64,000 bases of DNA, from contig CM049320.1 of assembly GCA_026874595.1 (NCBI GenBank), positions 7,257,464 through 7,321,463 of the forward strand. The letters run 5' to 3'. How positions within the stretch are numbered: the stretch's first letter is position 1; each line of letters opens with the position of its first letter. The stretch comes from Sipunculus nudus. Taxonomy: Eukaryota > Annelida > Sipuncula > Golfingiida > Sipunculidae. A model generated the notes under the pieces. It was not told where the DNA came from, did not search any database, and saw only the letters and a list, made by a program, of their open reading frames with translations. Positions 44,135 through 55,754 of the stretch are shown here, in pieces. The translations under genes and the position numbers were made by a program.

Positions 44135-46828
44135 CTGACTGTTATTGTACTGCATACATCAAAAGACTGATGAATGTGAAAAGTGACTTTGTGAATATGA
44201 TTTGATATGCTAATTTCAGGCATTGGAATACTAAAGGCTTGTTCAGGGTGAGTAGTCAAGTGTTGAAACCTGTGGTTTTCAGTCTGACACGTGGTGTCAA
44301 CGTTTTTATTTAAGTGAGGTCTCAGGTGATGTTATTTTTTTTTTTGTTCTTTTTAATTTCTTGTATAGAAGGAATTAAAATAAAAAATTTAAATAGGTCT
44401 ATTAAAAAAAGCATATATATATATATATAGTATAAGGCCATTTGGACTAAAAAAGGGAATTAAAGATTATACAGTGGCGACACCAAACTAGTTATAAATG
44501 AACCAGGAGAAATTGGGACTTTGAAGATTTGTTCGCTTTTGCGAGACTACTAGTCCCATGATGTGTAGGTCCCAAAAAAGCAGAGACTAAAGTGGGGATG
44601 AGAGACTTAATTTTATATTAACTAATTATGATGTCCAGCATCACGGATGTCAGCAAATACGTACTACCCTAGTGCAGCAGGTAATGAAGTTGTACAGAAG
44701 CTAAGGCTATAACTACAAGTATTATCATAACATGTGCAGGTTTAAAAAAAAAAAAAATTGGCTGAAACCTTACTTTTTACCACTTGAACATTTCATTCAA
44801 TATTTAGTAATCCGTCGTCTTGACAAGACTTTTGTGCTTGATCTGTTGCACGGACGGCGATGGTTCCAAAGATGGACTAAGAGGACGGAATCCCAGACTT
44901 TTAAATTGGAAATCTTTTATCTGTTATATTTTATGATGATGGAAACTATGGACACTTTTCTGAACGGCAAAATACTTAGCTTTTCAAGCATAGATGCAGA
45001 TTGAAATGTATTTTACAATTGATTGCTACAGCTAAAACTCTTAGAATTATGCAAATGTATGAATATATAAGTTTACAACTAAGTAAATCAGTATGGGGAG
45101 TATATATAGGTTTAGGTTGATACTGTTTTGTCTTTCTCACAAAGACACTAGCTCTCCGCATATTTCCTGAAACTGCTTGTTATACTAGCTTATAAAAGGT
45201 TGCTGAAGAATTTAATTTTGGTATATTTTCTTGGTCAATATTTAATAAGGATTGTGAGGTATTTGAGGATAGCATAGCTTCTTTAAATTGTGAGTGCCTT
45301 TTTTTTGTAGGTACATGAGTTAATTAAAACATAATATGAATTTTAATTGATTTTATTTTCTATTTCTTTAATCCTAGCCACAAACGGTGATAAGGCTTTG
45401 GAAACAGGCATATAAGAATCATATACAGAGACAGTTATTCTACAATAGATATTGGAAAGGTTGTTTGTTATATGGGGTATTATAGGGAGGTTTGTTGTTG
45501 AACAAAAAAAAACCTACCTAAATAATCTACAAAAAAGAACAACTATTTTTTTTTAAATTAATTAATTTATTTTTTATTTATTTATTTATTTTTTTTTTTG
45601 GTTATCAATTTTTTTTGGTTATGGAAAAAATGTTTTACCAGTTGTGATTACAATTTTTAATGCAGTATGGATAATATTATATTTTATTCAATCACCAACT
45701 GCAGCTATTCTGGGACAAAGGTTTAAAAGAAAATCTGGAATTGTTTGTTTAAAGTCCTGCATTACCACAGTCAAGGATATATATTTTACAGATAACATCC
45801 TTTCAATTTTAATCTTGTAGCCAGTTTCCTAGAATGGTGTATACAAAATTTCTAGAGCTATATTATTAAGCAGATATACTGACCTGGTACTCTGTCCATT
45901 TGAATGCTGCATTGATGACAAGCATTTCCTGTAAAATGCATATGCACTGCAGTTAATAGAGGGGTGTAATTTATTGAAGATATGCTGAATTATTTTATCA
46001 GTCCTAATTGATAGTATGATGGCTGAATAGTGGTGCATAAATAAGTAATGTTGTATGCGGCAAACATTCCACCTATAAACCTTAAATAAATAAAGAAGTC
46101 TGACAGTTTAATCTAATGTATATTTTATAGGATTTTATGATTTCCATTCAGTGTTGTTTTATGATGGGACATCAAATGTAAGTATGCAAGCATATATTAG
46201 GGTATAGTACATGATCAGCCTACACAGGCTAGTTTGGAAATCTTGTTTGTTTTTGGTCATATCTTAATAACAATTAGTTCATTACATACTTTTATTACCT
46301 TCTGAAAAATACTTTTAAATAAGTACTCACATGTAAGGCATTTAATGTTATTTAGGGGTAAAGATGAAGGTATGTAGGTGAGCATATCCATTTTGGCACA
46401 ATTAGAAGAATTTTGTTTGAAGGGGCAGATAGTATAAAGCACATTATCGTGAACCCTAGATCGGGGGTACATGCTTCATTATATATATGTTTTAGCATGA
46501 GAATATTGATTCTTAAAGACATACATATATATATAATAGATGAACTGATAGCATGGACACAGGTATCCAAGGTGAGATGCTACATCTTGGATATAGATAG
46601 GATCTTCATGATCCAAGTAATCTTCCTGTTGTTTATTTCTTTGACAGAACTGGAAAACAGGGAGAATACATTTTTTTTTCTTATTTTTTATGTTGACAGG
46701 GGTATATTTACAATTTAATATGTTTGTTTTAATGTTCCACATTATAAGTAGAAGTAAAGTTACTACTATTTCATATTTAAGATATTGTGACTCTCAGATA
46801 AGATTAATAGGAAGTACAGAGACTGACT
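44135..46828. other. Unidentified sequence inside the LINE
   Basis: About 2.7 kb between ORF1 and the endonuclease part of ORF2, much longer than the normal spacer. It is AT-rich with long A and T runs (about 44740-44755 and 45540-45620). No protein motif. It could be a separate insertion or an unusual spacer; no boundary repeats were recognised. Confidence 0.5.
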
Positions 46829-47182
46829 TTCAGAGTAATTGGCTTGAATGTTAGAGGACTTGGTAACCAACAGAAAAGAAGATCAGTATTTAGATGGGCT
46901 AAAGTGAATAACTCTGATGTACTTTTTTTACAAGAAACACATAGCACCAAACAAAAAGAGAGCCTGTGGCAAAATGAATTGAATGGCAAAGCATATTTTA
47001 GTCATGAGAACTCATCCAGTAAAGGATGTGCAATACTTTTTAAAAGAAATTTAGAAATAGAAGATATAGAGGTACTCCACACATCAATAGATGGAAGAAT
47101 ATTAATATTAAAAGCTAAAATTAAACAAGTTGAGTATAAATTAATAAATATTGGAAATTATAGTGGGCTACAAATGAATTAA
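46829..47182 (+). pseudogene. LINE ORF2 endonuclease, N-terminal part
   Basis: Reads VIGLNVRGLGNQQKRRSVF and VLFLQETHSTKQ: the N and E of the apurinic-type endonuclease active site are present. The domain is cut after about 110 codons; the later catalytic Asp and His regions are missing. It runs into SGLQMN, the start of a block that normally follows the RT core, and then hits TAA at 47180-47182. So endonuclease C-terminus and the RT core were lost in one deletion near 47150. Confidence 0.85.
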
Positions 47183-48728
47183 GATAAGTGTGAAGGGATG
47201 TGGGTAGGAAGTAACAGAGAGAACAAAAGAAAACCCTTGGGAATTCTGTGGCCTAATAACCCTGTTAAATTTTTAGGAATTTATATTTCATATAATAAAA
47301 AGGCAGCAGATGAATTAAACTGTTACTCTAAATTAAAGGAGGCACAGCATACACTCAATACTTTGAAAGGAAGAAATCTGACTTTGAAAGGAAAAATTCA
47401 GATTGTTAAAACTTTTATTATTTCAAAGTTCCAGTATTTTATTTCAAATGAGACTGCTCCACCTGACTTTTGTAAAAAAACTTAATAAGTTAATATTTTC
47501 TTTCATTTGGAGTGGAGGAAAAGAGAGAATTAAAAGATCAAGATTAATGCAGGATTTAGAGAAAGGAGGGCTAAATGCCCCACATATTGAATCAATTATA
47601 TTAACTTCAAGAATATCATGGATTAAAAGATACATTTAATCAGACAATCAAATCTGGAAAGCATTTTTTAATTATTATCTTGAAATAGTATGTCCAAATA
47701 TAGAAATTTTATTGAATAGTAATATGGATCCAAATGAAATAAACAAATTAAAAATTCCTAGTTTTTATAAAGAAATACTGAGAAGTTATGTAATCCTGCG
47801 CACAAATTACTTTGAAGTGGTCCCTGTAAGACAACAAATAATATGGAATAATAAAATGTTAACATTATCTTCAGAACCTGTCTATTGGGAACGTTTTAAA
47901 GATGCAGGCATCATTACAGGATCAGATTTATTTCTAAATAATTCTATTGTTCCTTTCAAACAATGGACAAATAGAGGTATACCAGGAATAGATTTCTTGA
48001 AGTGGTATGCTCTTGTTTCCATGATAAGAAAAGAAAGTGTATGCAGGCAGGTTAACTCAGGAAATCCTCTAGACTTTTATATTTACATAGATAAATTTGT
48101 ACAGGTAATAGAGATCTCCAATAAGATAATATATTCTACTTTTAAAAATATGTTGTTAGAAAAAGGGCCCTATGTTCCAAAAGTGCATATATATTGTCCA
48201 GACTGTGATATTAATTTAGAAAGAATATATTCACTTCCTGTAAAAATTTGTATGGATGTCAGATCACAAGTATTTCAATATAAATTCCTGAACAATTGTT
48301 TGGTCAATAATTATTGGTTATGGAAATGGAAAATTAAAGATTCCAACCTATGTACATTTTGTGATAAGGAACCGGAGACTTTATTACATTTATTTTGGGA
48401 ATGTGATAAAGTAGCTGATCTCTGGTCAGGGTAAGAAGTATGGGGTCGGAAACAGAAGATCATATTTGATAAATGTTTATCAGTAATATTGTTTGGTGAT
48501 TTTGATGCTTCAGTGAGTAGTAATTTAATAATTTTGCTGGCTAAACAATTCATAAACATCTGCAGAAATAACAAAGAATATCCAACTTTACAGAAGTTAC
48601 AATTTTTTATTTGGAGATATGTAAAAGTTGAATATATTATTGCACAAAGAAATAATAAAGTAGATAATTTTAGAAATAAATGGCAACCATACATTCAAGA
48701 CAGAAATTTATTAGAATATATACTATAG
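47183..48728 (+). pseudogene. LINE ORF2 C-terminal part
   Basis: Continues in frame from the stop with DKCEGMWVGSN, then VKFLGIYIS and LKGKIQIVKTFIISKFQY, the thumb region of L1/Tx1 elements. One frameshift at an A run near 47475 and stops at 47637 and 48432 interrupt it. Further on are the WERFKDAGI block and LNNCLVNNYWLWKWKIKDS. The terminal motif is CTFCDKEPETLLHLFWEC (CX2CX8HX4C), then FIWRYVKVEYIIA before the final stop at 48726-48728. Confidence 0.85.
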
Positions 48729-49179
48729 TAGGACGTGCATGCATATACGAACATTTATATGTAGTATGTTTGTATGAAGATGTATGTATGTATATATATA
48801 TATATATAGAGTGTGATATATCTATATATATGTATATTGGTATATATATGTATATGCGAGTAGAGTTATACTTTTATGAACACTTTGAGGATGTTGGTTA
48901 AAGCAATTTATTCTGGAAGTTGGCATAATATGTATTTTAGGGCAGGTCATGTTTAGGAGTCACACATGAGCAATCCATTATTTGTATTTATTTAGTGGAA
49001 TTGGTTTATCTATTACAGGGGTGGGATGGGGGTTAAAATGACTAATTTGAAGGTCAACAGAATTTTGGTAATGGAGTTGTATTGCATAAGGTACTTTGTT
49101 TTCCAATGAGCGTTTGTATATTTTCTGTAATGTACCATTGCAGTATGAACATATATTATTGATTAAAAAAAAAAAAAAA
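48729..49179 (+). other. LINE 3' UTR and poly(A) tail
   Basis: Contains TA-rich tracts (about 48790-48855) and ends in GATT followed by A15 at 49165-49179, then T and the duplicon sequence. This defines the element's 3' end and plus-strand orientation. Confidence 0.85.
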
Positions 49180-49940
49180 TCTATAAATGAACGATAGGGG
49201 AGATTTTTCATAAACTCCAAGGACCACGGGCACTATGTTCAGATTTAGAATTTCCCACAACTGTTCAGTGGCATATACCTTTCTCAAACGAAAGGTGAAA
49301 TTTGTATTTTGCATTCAGCAGAGAACAACATCGGGTTTCATTTTTACAGCATACTTGCCACATTTTCCGTATATATTCACCTGTACATGTTTGGTCAGCT
49401 CCGCGGCGTATTCCTCAAGATGGCTACTTGTAACACTGTTATCGTACCAGGCGACAAGATGTGTCTTCCCCCTTGAATAATCAATCAAGCTTTGTTCAGT
49501 AACACCATGTAATAACACCAGGACACCATGTTAACGGAGCAATTTATATTTTTTTCTATGATTTGAAAATGGAGCATCCACTGAACTATTCCACAAGGGT
49601 ATTGTGTGCTCTGCTGTGAAAAAAAATGAACATGAGACGAGTCATTAGATCACCCATTATGTGCTTTACCATGCTAAATGCAATAATTTAGTCAGAGTAA
49701 TTAATAGACCGAGAGCTGAAGCATACACTATATCAAATTTATTAGGCCGCTTGTGGATGCGATGAGCCAAACATATCGCCTTATTTAGCCGGTAGGTTTA
49801 ATGCTGCTTTTATCGCCTAACCATTACATAACATAAAGCCAGCCGATTTCCATGATAAGCTGCAGAATTATCAGCTCCTAACTCATACAATTATAACGGC
49901 GGAAGGCTTCTTGTCCAAACCCGAAATCAAATATTTTGTA
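49180..49940 (-). pseudogene. Decayed FUT F1, copy B
   Basis: Only the middle piece (about 49200-49515, VDIYGKCGK-like VNIYGKCGK and TEQSLIDYSRGK) and a scrap of the FGFGQEAFRR region (about 49890-49935) remain. The C-terminal part is cut by the LINE junction, the N-terminal part and the 5' module by a deletion of about 370 bp at 49939. The unrelated stretch of copy A 4650-5010 is present between the pieces. Confidence 0.8.
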
Positions 49941-51782
49941 AATTTTAGAAAACGTCTTGATAGTGTAAGAAAACCAATATTTAACATTGTATCTATTGTT
50001 ACAGCCCTTCTTTTGTTAGGTTGTAATAGTCTGTGTGCAACTGCAAATTACTCATATCAGTAATATTCTATTAGAGATACAAACATGTTTGGTTTAGGCT
50101 GCCCATATGTTTTAAATCATAGCTGTGTAAAATATTCTGCTAAAGATTATAATTATTGAGATGATGAAGTCGATTTCACTCTCAAAGTGCTCTTTGTCCG
50201 TTTATTCACATGGTGGTATTTTGTACAAAGAAGTTTTCAGAGCCACTGATTTAGCTGCCTTAAATATTCATGGTTTACTATTTTTACAGAGTATGTGTAA
50301 AAATATAAACATGTTCCTGCTGTATGGGTAATTTACAATCTAAGAAGTAGACACACCTCAATAAGCTGTAACATAATGAAACATCTGGTTGAGAAGTATG
50401 CATCTCAGGTCGTCAAATACTTCTTACTTCTCTGAATTGCAGGTAGCCTTTGGGATTGTACTTATTTAATATTAACTTTTACCGGACAAAGTTATAACGT
50501 TGAGGACAATCTTGCTCTTTTAGTATTCGTAATTAATATATATGATTACTGATCCAGTTTGCAGTGATGGGTAGATTGAGATTACTGAATTTCCTTAAAA
50601 TTGTTTCACCATACAAAAATTTAAGAGCTCCATGTTAATATGCTTCTACATTCCAACAAATTTTTCCTGCATATCTGAAACCCGACCTGTGTTCCCTAAT
50701 TATAAGGCAAGGTGTGGCTATGGCCATTTGGAAGCCGGGTAATACACTGATAGCTAGGCCGATAGCATAAACAGTATCTTAATAGTAGTAGGCCTATGAC
50801 ATATACATATATATATATTCTAATTGATGACGCTCATACGAGACATTTGTCGCAAATTTCCTCCGTGGCCAAGCCTCGGATATGCACGTTCCTGGGGAAT
50901 TACTCTTTCGGGGATTATGGAATTGTGTCCTAAGTGGGCCAGTTCCCTTATTGCCTCCTTAATCCTGAGATATTTCACTTGAATATTCAAGGGACGATTC
51001 AATCTACAACAGATCATTCAATATATTTGTAGAACACTGTTAACCACTAGGGCTAGAGTAATACACCAAAGCTCCCATACCATTACTAAAAATTCCCCTT
51101 AAGTTATTTGAAAGACTTAACTAAATTCCAATATACTTGCACGTGTATCTCTTTTTCACAATTTGTTCTCTCTACAGGAACCTGATCAGTCTGGAATAAT
51201 TTGGATACAAGTCTTTTACCGGTCATAGATTAAAAAATGACAAATACGGTCAATTGTTGCTTTGATATTGCTTAACACTAATGAAACCAAATTTTGCAAT
51301 AGCATCTTGCATAATGGCTAGAGCCAACCAAGGCTCGGGTTATGGATTCCCAAAGATGTTGTTCCATGTCGACACACATGCAGAAAAACCGGCACATCCA
51401 ACCACAAACACGAGTATTATTCTCTATGTATAATGGAGGATACTTGTACCTGCGTAGACTGAAAAGATAGGACAGATACTCACTATTTAGGTAATGCCAG
51501 TTCTCGACTTGAAGTAATGGGAACGTTGCCAATTGTGTCCTAAGGGGCCATTTTCCAAATTGTTTTATTTTTGCGAAAGATATATCACAGCGCCACAATT
51601 ATCAATCCGTTCCCCTACGTGTAGGTGTAGACCACTACCAGCAGAAGATCGAGAAATAGCTAGTAATCACATTGTCAATAGATGCCAGTTGACCGATTAT
51701 TATTTTATTGCATTTCAGTGAAATGTCTGATACTTGTACAGCATTCAACTCCTCCTCTCTTGTGTAAGACTACACTGACTTT
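49941..51782. other. Noncoding, copy of 5428-7270
   Basis: Near-identical to copy A and without a recognisable gene. Identical short ORFs (for example 50820-51017 and 51278-51598, minus strand) follow from recent duplication and show no motif. Confidence 0.6.
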
Positions 51783-52177
51783 CTATGATTTTCTACAGTT
51801 AGGCTTGGTGGTGTACCGGTCATACGATCGCGCGGTTTAATTGTTAATGAATGCTATTTTATTTGAGTAAAAAAAACCCTGCACCATGAACAACGCCTAC
51901 ACCCATTATCTTGATGTGCCTTTAAAGGACCATGTTCCTGGTAAAGGTTTCGAGTTGTCCTGTCCTCAGACGACAGTACCTGTTTAAAAAGTAGCTTTTA
52001 GTCATTGATACACAGGCAATCTTTCTGTGGAAGGCTTTTTTTGGTTGTTATTTTCTTGGTGGTGAAAAATGAATGTTTATTGAAGCGTTGCATGCATGAG
52101 TAAACATTATCATGCATTTTGTTTTGTTGTCGAAGTTTGTGATCAGCCAGATAAACAGATCATTCAAGCTGGTCGTC
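51783..52177 (-). pseudogene. FUT 5'-end relic with module, copy B
   Basis: Counterpart of 7424-7820. A 154-bp loss at 51782 (A 7270-7423) removes the distal side. The ATAC-GATCGCGCGG region, the CCTGCACCATGAA block and the GAAGCGTTGCATGC module remain. Confidence 0.4.
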
Positions 52178-54050
52178 AAGTAAGTTTACAACATTGATGT
52201 TAATGTAACAACTAATGGTGAAACATTCTTTCAGAATGATATAAAGGGATAATTGCTATTAATGAGCAGCATTCTCTGTTGATGGTAAAATTGATGGACA
52301 GATAAACAGTGATAAACGAAATATGAATATTGATCACTGCAAAATGTATTATACGAGGTTGTAAAATGAGTGATTTTGCAGCATTGAAGTTGCCGACCAA
52401 GAGCTACAAGTAGACACAGATAAGGACAAGACTTGCAATATATATGGACCAGGACAAGTATTGCTGATTGGCTTTAATATGTAGGAAATAATGAATATTT
52501 TATGAATATATAATTAAACCTGAGCAAGATATTGCCTGTAATCTAAATATAAGGAGCGTCAGGATTTGTCTGACATCTTAAAGAAATGTTAAGAAAGTGA
52601 TTGAGAAATATTGTATATTTTTTATGCTATAAACAATTATTTTCAAAAATACCATTCCATACATACATTTTCTCGTGTTTCGTCAACTAAAATATTCTGC
52701 TGAGTGATGTATTAAGGCTATCAGCCTGCTTGAGCCTACCTGGATCCAAAGGTATCGCCGAACACAGCTAGTGAGTTGTACGCTGCTACTGTCGCCTGTG
52801 TTCCTGTCCAAGCTAATGAATGTTGTATCTAACATTAAAAGCTAAGGACAGATGTTAATGACTGCGCTTGAATACCACATGCAGTTTTGGAGTCAGATTT
52901 AAGAATGTATAAAAAAAACTCAAACTGAAATTTCTACTAAAATGACAAACCATTTACTTTCATTGATGTGTTTCCATTAAAACAATTAATTTTTAAAGTA
53001 TATGTAAAGTACATTTCGCATGCAAATCATATAAAAATAGTTTTAAAGTTTACACATAATGAATCATAGGGTCTTGAAGGTCTTTAATTGCAAATTTCTG
53101 GAATTTCAGCCTTCGAATTCAAATGCATAGGAATATTTTGATACTAATTTCGTTGAAAAACTAGCAAGTCTCCTTTGATGCAGCATGATTATCACCTGTG
53201 CCTTTGATAAAACATTAATTTCAGTTGAATTTTACAAGTATCACTATATACCAATCAAGGTACTCTTCAACATTCATATGATTAAATGATATATCAAAAT
53301 ATGAACTGAATTAAGCATAATAACATTATAATATGTGACACACACACATGTTTATTTATATACACACTGTACAAACACTATGAACAGCAAATAAATATAT
53401 ATGTGGCTGTTCCATTTATTATTGTCATATTTCTAGTGAACATCAATAATTTCATAAATTATGCTTTTGTTAGTCTTTAACCTTTTTGACCTATCAACAA
53501 ATGACTTAAACTTATTATATATTGCTCTGTCTGCCTCAGGTTTTAAGTGTATGTCTTTATATAACAGTATTTAAAAAAAAATTTAGCTGGAATGCTCGTT
53601 TTCCTCTTTATTCGACGATATTTGACTTATGTAGGATGACTGGTTATCAAACTTTGATAGATACGGTAACATTTACCTATCATATATATGGATCTGATTT
53701 TTGTTAGATTCCTAATTAAGACTGACAGATTATCCAGTGCGAAGGCATTCCTCCTTGAAAAGTTAAAAGTCTATGAAAATTTACGTTGGTAATAAGGATG
53801 AGCTGCAACTCGTTTACAGCAGGAAACCAGTCATTGGCTTCTTTTTTCAAGATAACAATGGCTCAGGATATATTTTTAAAATGAATCGAAAGGTACACAT
53901 TACCCGTTGTCTCCAAATTTACGTTCTTGTCACATGTATAAATATGTTTACATTTGCAATGTAATGTTTTATATTAGGACGTGCGACTAGTACCTCATTT
54001 AACTGACAATTACCAATATCCATAAAACATAAATTTGGCTGCGTAATGGT
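52178..54050. other. Noncoding, copy of 7821-9690
   Basis: Downstream flank of the second intact gene. No gene recognised; differs from copy A only by scattered substitutions. Confidence 0.6.
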
Positions 54051-54176
54051 AGCAAGCCACGTCAGGATGCTGTTTAGCATTGTATAATAATGCAGCTAAA
54101 CATTGTAACATTCCAGCTTAAACCCGATACAACCTATACCCACCTGAAAGAAAGTCAACCTGAAGGAGTTTTCTTA

Positions 54177-55355
54177 TCAAAGATAATCGAGCTTTGCGTG
54201 TCCCTCATAATACACTTCTGCTGGGGTACAATCCTTTTCATTCCAAAATTGGTCTATGTTTTCATAGACTTTATGAAAGTTTTCATGGGTGTGTAGAAAT
54301 TCACATAAGTCACAAATACCTGTTCCCTTTATTTGCACATCATAATATTGTTTCCATTCAAAATATTGATTGTATAATGTAGTATTGGAATCAAGAAGTT
54401 TTAGGTATGCGGCTAGCTCAGACGGGGATTTAAAATCTGTAATATCGATGAATGAATGATTTGGAAGATATTTCTTGTAATCATAACCGCCCAGGACGAC
54501 GGGCACCACATTCAGCTTAAGAATTCTCCAGAGTTTCTCTGATGCGTAATCTTTACAAATACCGTTCTCAAATGAAAGGTAAAATTTGTATCTGGCGTTC
54601 AGCATGGAATGGCAGAGGATTCTATCATCACAGGACAGCGTGCCACACCTTCCGTATATATCTACGTCTATATGCTTCGCAAGTTCCTCGACGTATTTCT
54701 CTCGGTGACTCTTTGTAACACAATGGCTTACAAACCATGCGACAAGTTTAGTTTTGCCTTTTGAATTATCAACCAATTTCCTTTCAGGAACATTCCCTTT
54801 TAGCTTTCTCAATGACCCGTAAGGAATATAAATATCAGAATCATGACTGTATGTCTGTGTTAGGTTAAATATCCCATTGTACTGCGTTAACGGACCGGGG
54901 GTTCTCAAGGGGGACTCCTTGATATAAAACACTAATAACTGGTTCGATTGACGGAATTTTGGGATCTCCTCAACAGATTTTATATTGAACATGCTAACTA
55001 TCACTGCATTGCTGCGGTTTATTTGTGAACGATCATTTGTTGTTTCACAGTCCCTGAACTTACAATTATTACGGCGGAAGGCTTCTTGTCCAAATCCGAA
55101 ACCAAATGATTTGTCCTTGTAGTAAGCTGTCCAGAACAATATTTTCTTTATTCCTTTCTTACCTTTGAGCCCAGTCGTAGGGTTATTTAAAAGTTTATGC
55201 TCTGAGATAGTTGATCCCTTGTCTGGCAAGTTACGCCATGTCATTGTACCCCAAGACAGTGGTTTAGGCAGACAACCGGTCGAATTGAAATACAAACACA
55301 CTGCACAAAACAGTATGCCAACACATATTAGCAGCATGTACCTTTTATTGGCCAT
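54177..55355 (-). CDS. Alpha-1,3-fucosyltransferase (GT10), second intact copy
   Basis: 392 residues from the first ATG at 55355; the frame extends upstream to a TTG at 55472 that is unlikely to be used. Compared with the gene at 9819-10997 I count four changes: Tyr3Asn, Tyr16Phe (in the membrane anchor), Pro41Arg (stem) and Asp188Asn. All lie outside the GDP-fucose motif. At 188 the Asn matches the pseudogenes, so Asp in copy A is the derived state. Predicted topology, CDLC motif and sequons are as in the first copy. The two genes should have the same activity. It is either a very recent paralogue or the other allele placed in the same contig. Confidence 0.92.
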   Translation of the reverse strand: MANKRYMLLICVGILFCAVCLYFNSTGCLPKPLSWGTMTWRNLPDKGSTISEHKLLNNPTTGLKGKKGIKKILFWTAYYKDKSFGFGFGQEAFRRNNCKFRDCETTNDRSQINRSNAVIVSMFNIKSVEEIPKFRQSNQLLVFYIKESPLRTPGPLTQYNGIFNLTQTYSHDSDIYIPYGSLRKLKGNVPERKLVDNSKGKTKLVAWFVSHCVTKSHREKYVEELAKHIDVDIYGRCGTLSCDDRILCHSMLNARYKFYLSFENGICKDYASEKLWRILKLNVVPVVLGGYDYKKYLPNHSFIDITDFKSPSELAAYLKLLDSNTTLYNQYFEWKQYYDVQIKGTGICDLCEFLHTHENFHKVYENIDQFWNEKDCTPAEVYYEGHAKLDYL

Positions 55356-55754
55356 TTTCCTGTATTTAAGTGGGCCTTGTCCTGTTTTAGAATATCGTGT
55401 TTCAAACGACCTGACCTGTTGTAAAGGCACAGACAGTTTTGTTGCGAAACACTTTGTAACGTTATTTTCCAAATGCTGAGATATAAATATTTGCTGAAGC
55501 GTCGCATGCTTGTTAACCCATCAGGCAGATGCTGATCATTCAAGCTGATCATGATGCAAACTATAGATTAGTTCATGACAGTGGAATAAAAACAGTTGTT
55601 AACATTGTATCTTTTGTTACAGACCTTCCTTTGTTAGGTTGTGATAACTTCAGTGATAGGTTTGATCAACGTTGCACAACTGCATATAAATATTACAGGT
55701 ATCTGTTTTATTGTTCGCAGGAGTTTTACATGTGTCTGTTGACATTCTGATTCT
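55356..55754 (-). promoter_or_regulatory. 5' region of second intact FUT gene
   Basis: Same as 10998-11396: conserved module with GAAGCGTCGCATGC and paired TGATCA sites, bounded upstream by the LTR at 55755. Confidence 0.45.

Larger units (their letters stand above)
43196..49179 (+). mobile_element. Tx1/L1-type LINE, internally deleted
   Basis: Non-LTR retrotransposon on the plus strand: 5' leader, ORF1 (coiled coil plus RNA-binding domain), about 2.7 kb of unidentified AT-rich sequence, a partial endonuclease, C-terminal part of ORF2, 3' UTR and an A15 tail (49165-49179). The RT catalytic core is deleted. Left flank is copy C at the equivalent of A 11102; right flank is the equivalent of A 4209. 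The flanks are thus not the two sides of one original site, and no target-site duplication is seen. Confidence 0.85.

Noticed and set aside
44732..45004. 90-codon ORF inside the LINE
   Set aside because: Starts in an A run, has no similarity to LINE domains or known families, and sits in low-complexity AT-rich sequence.
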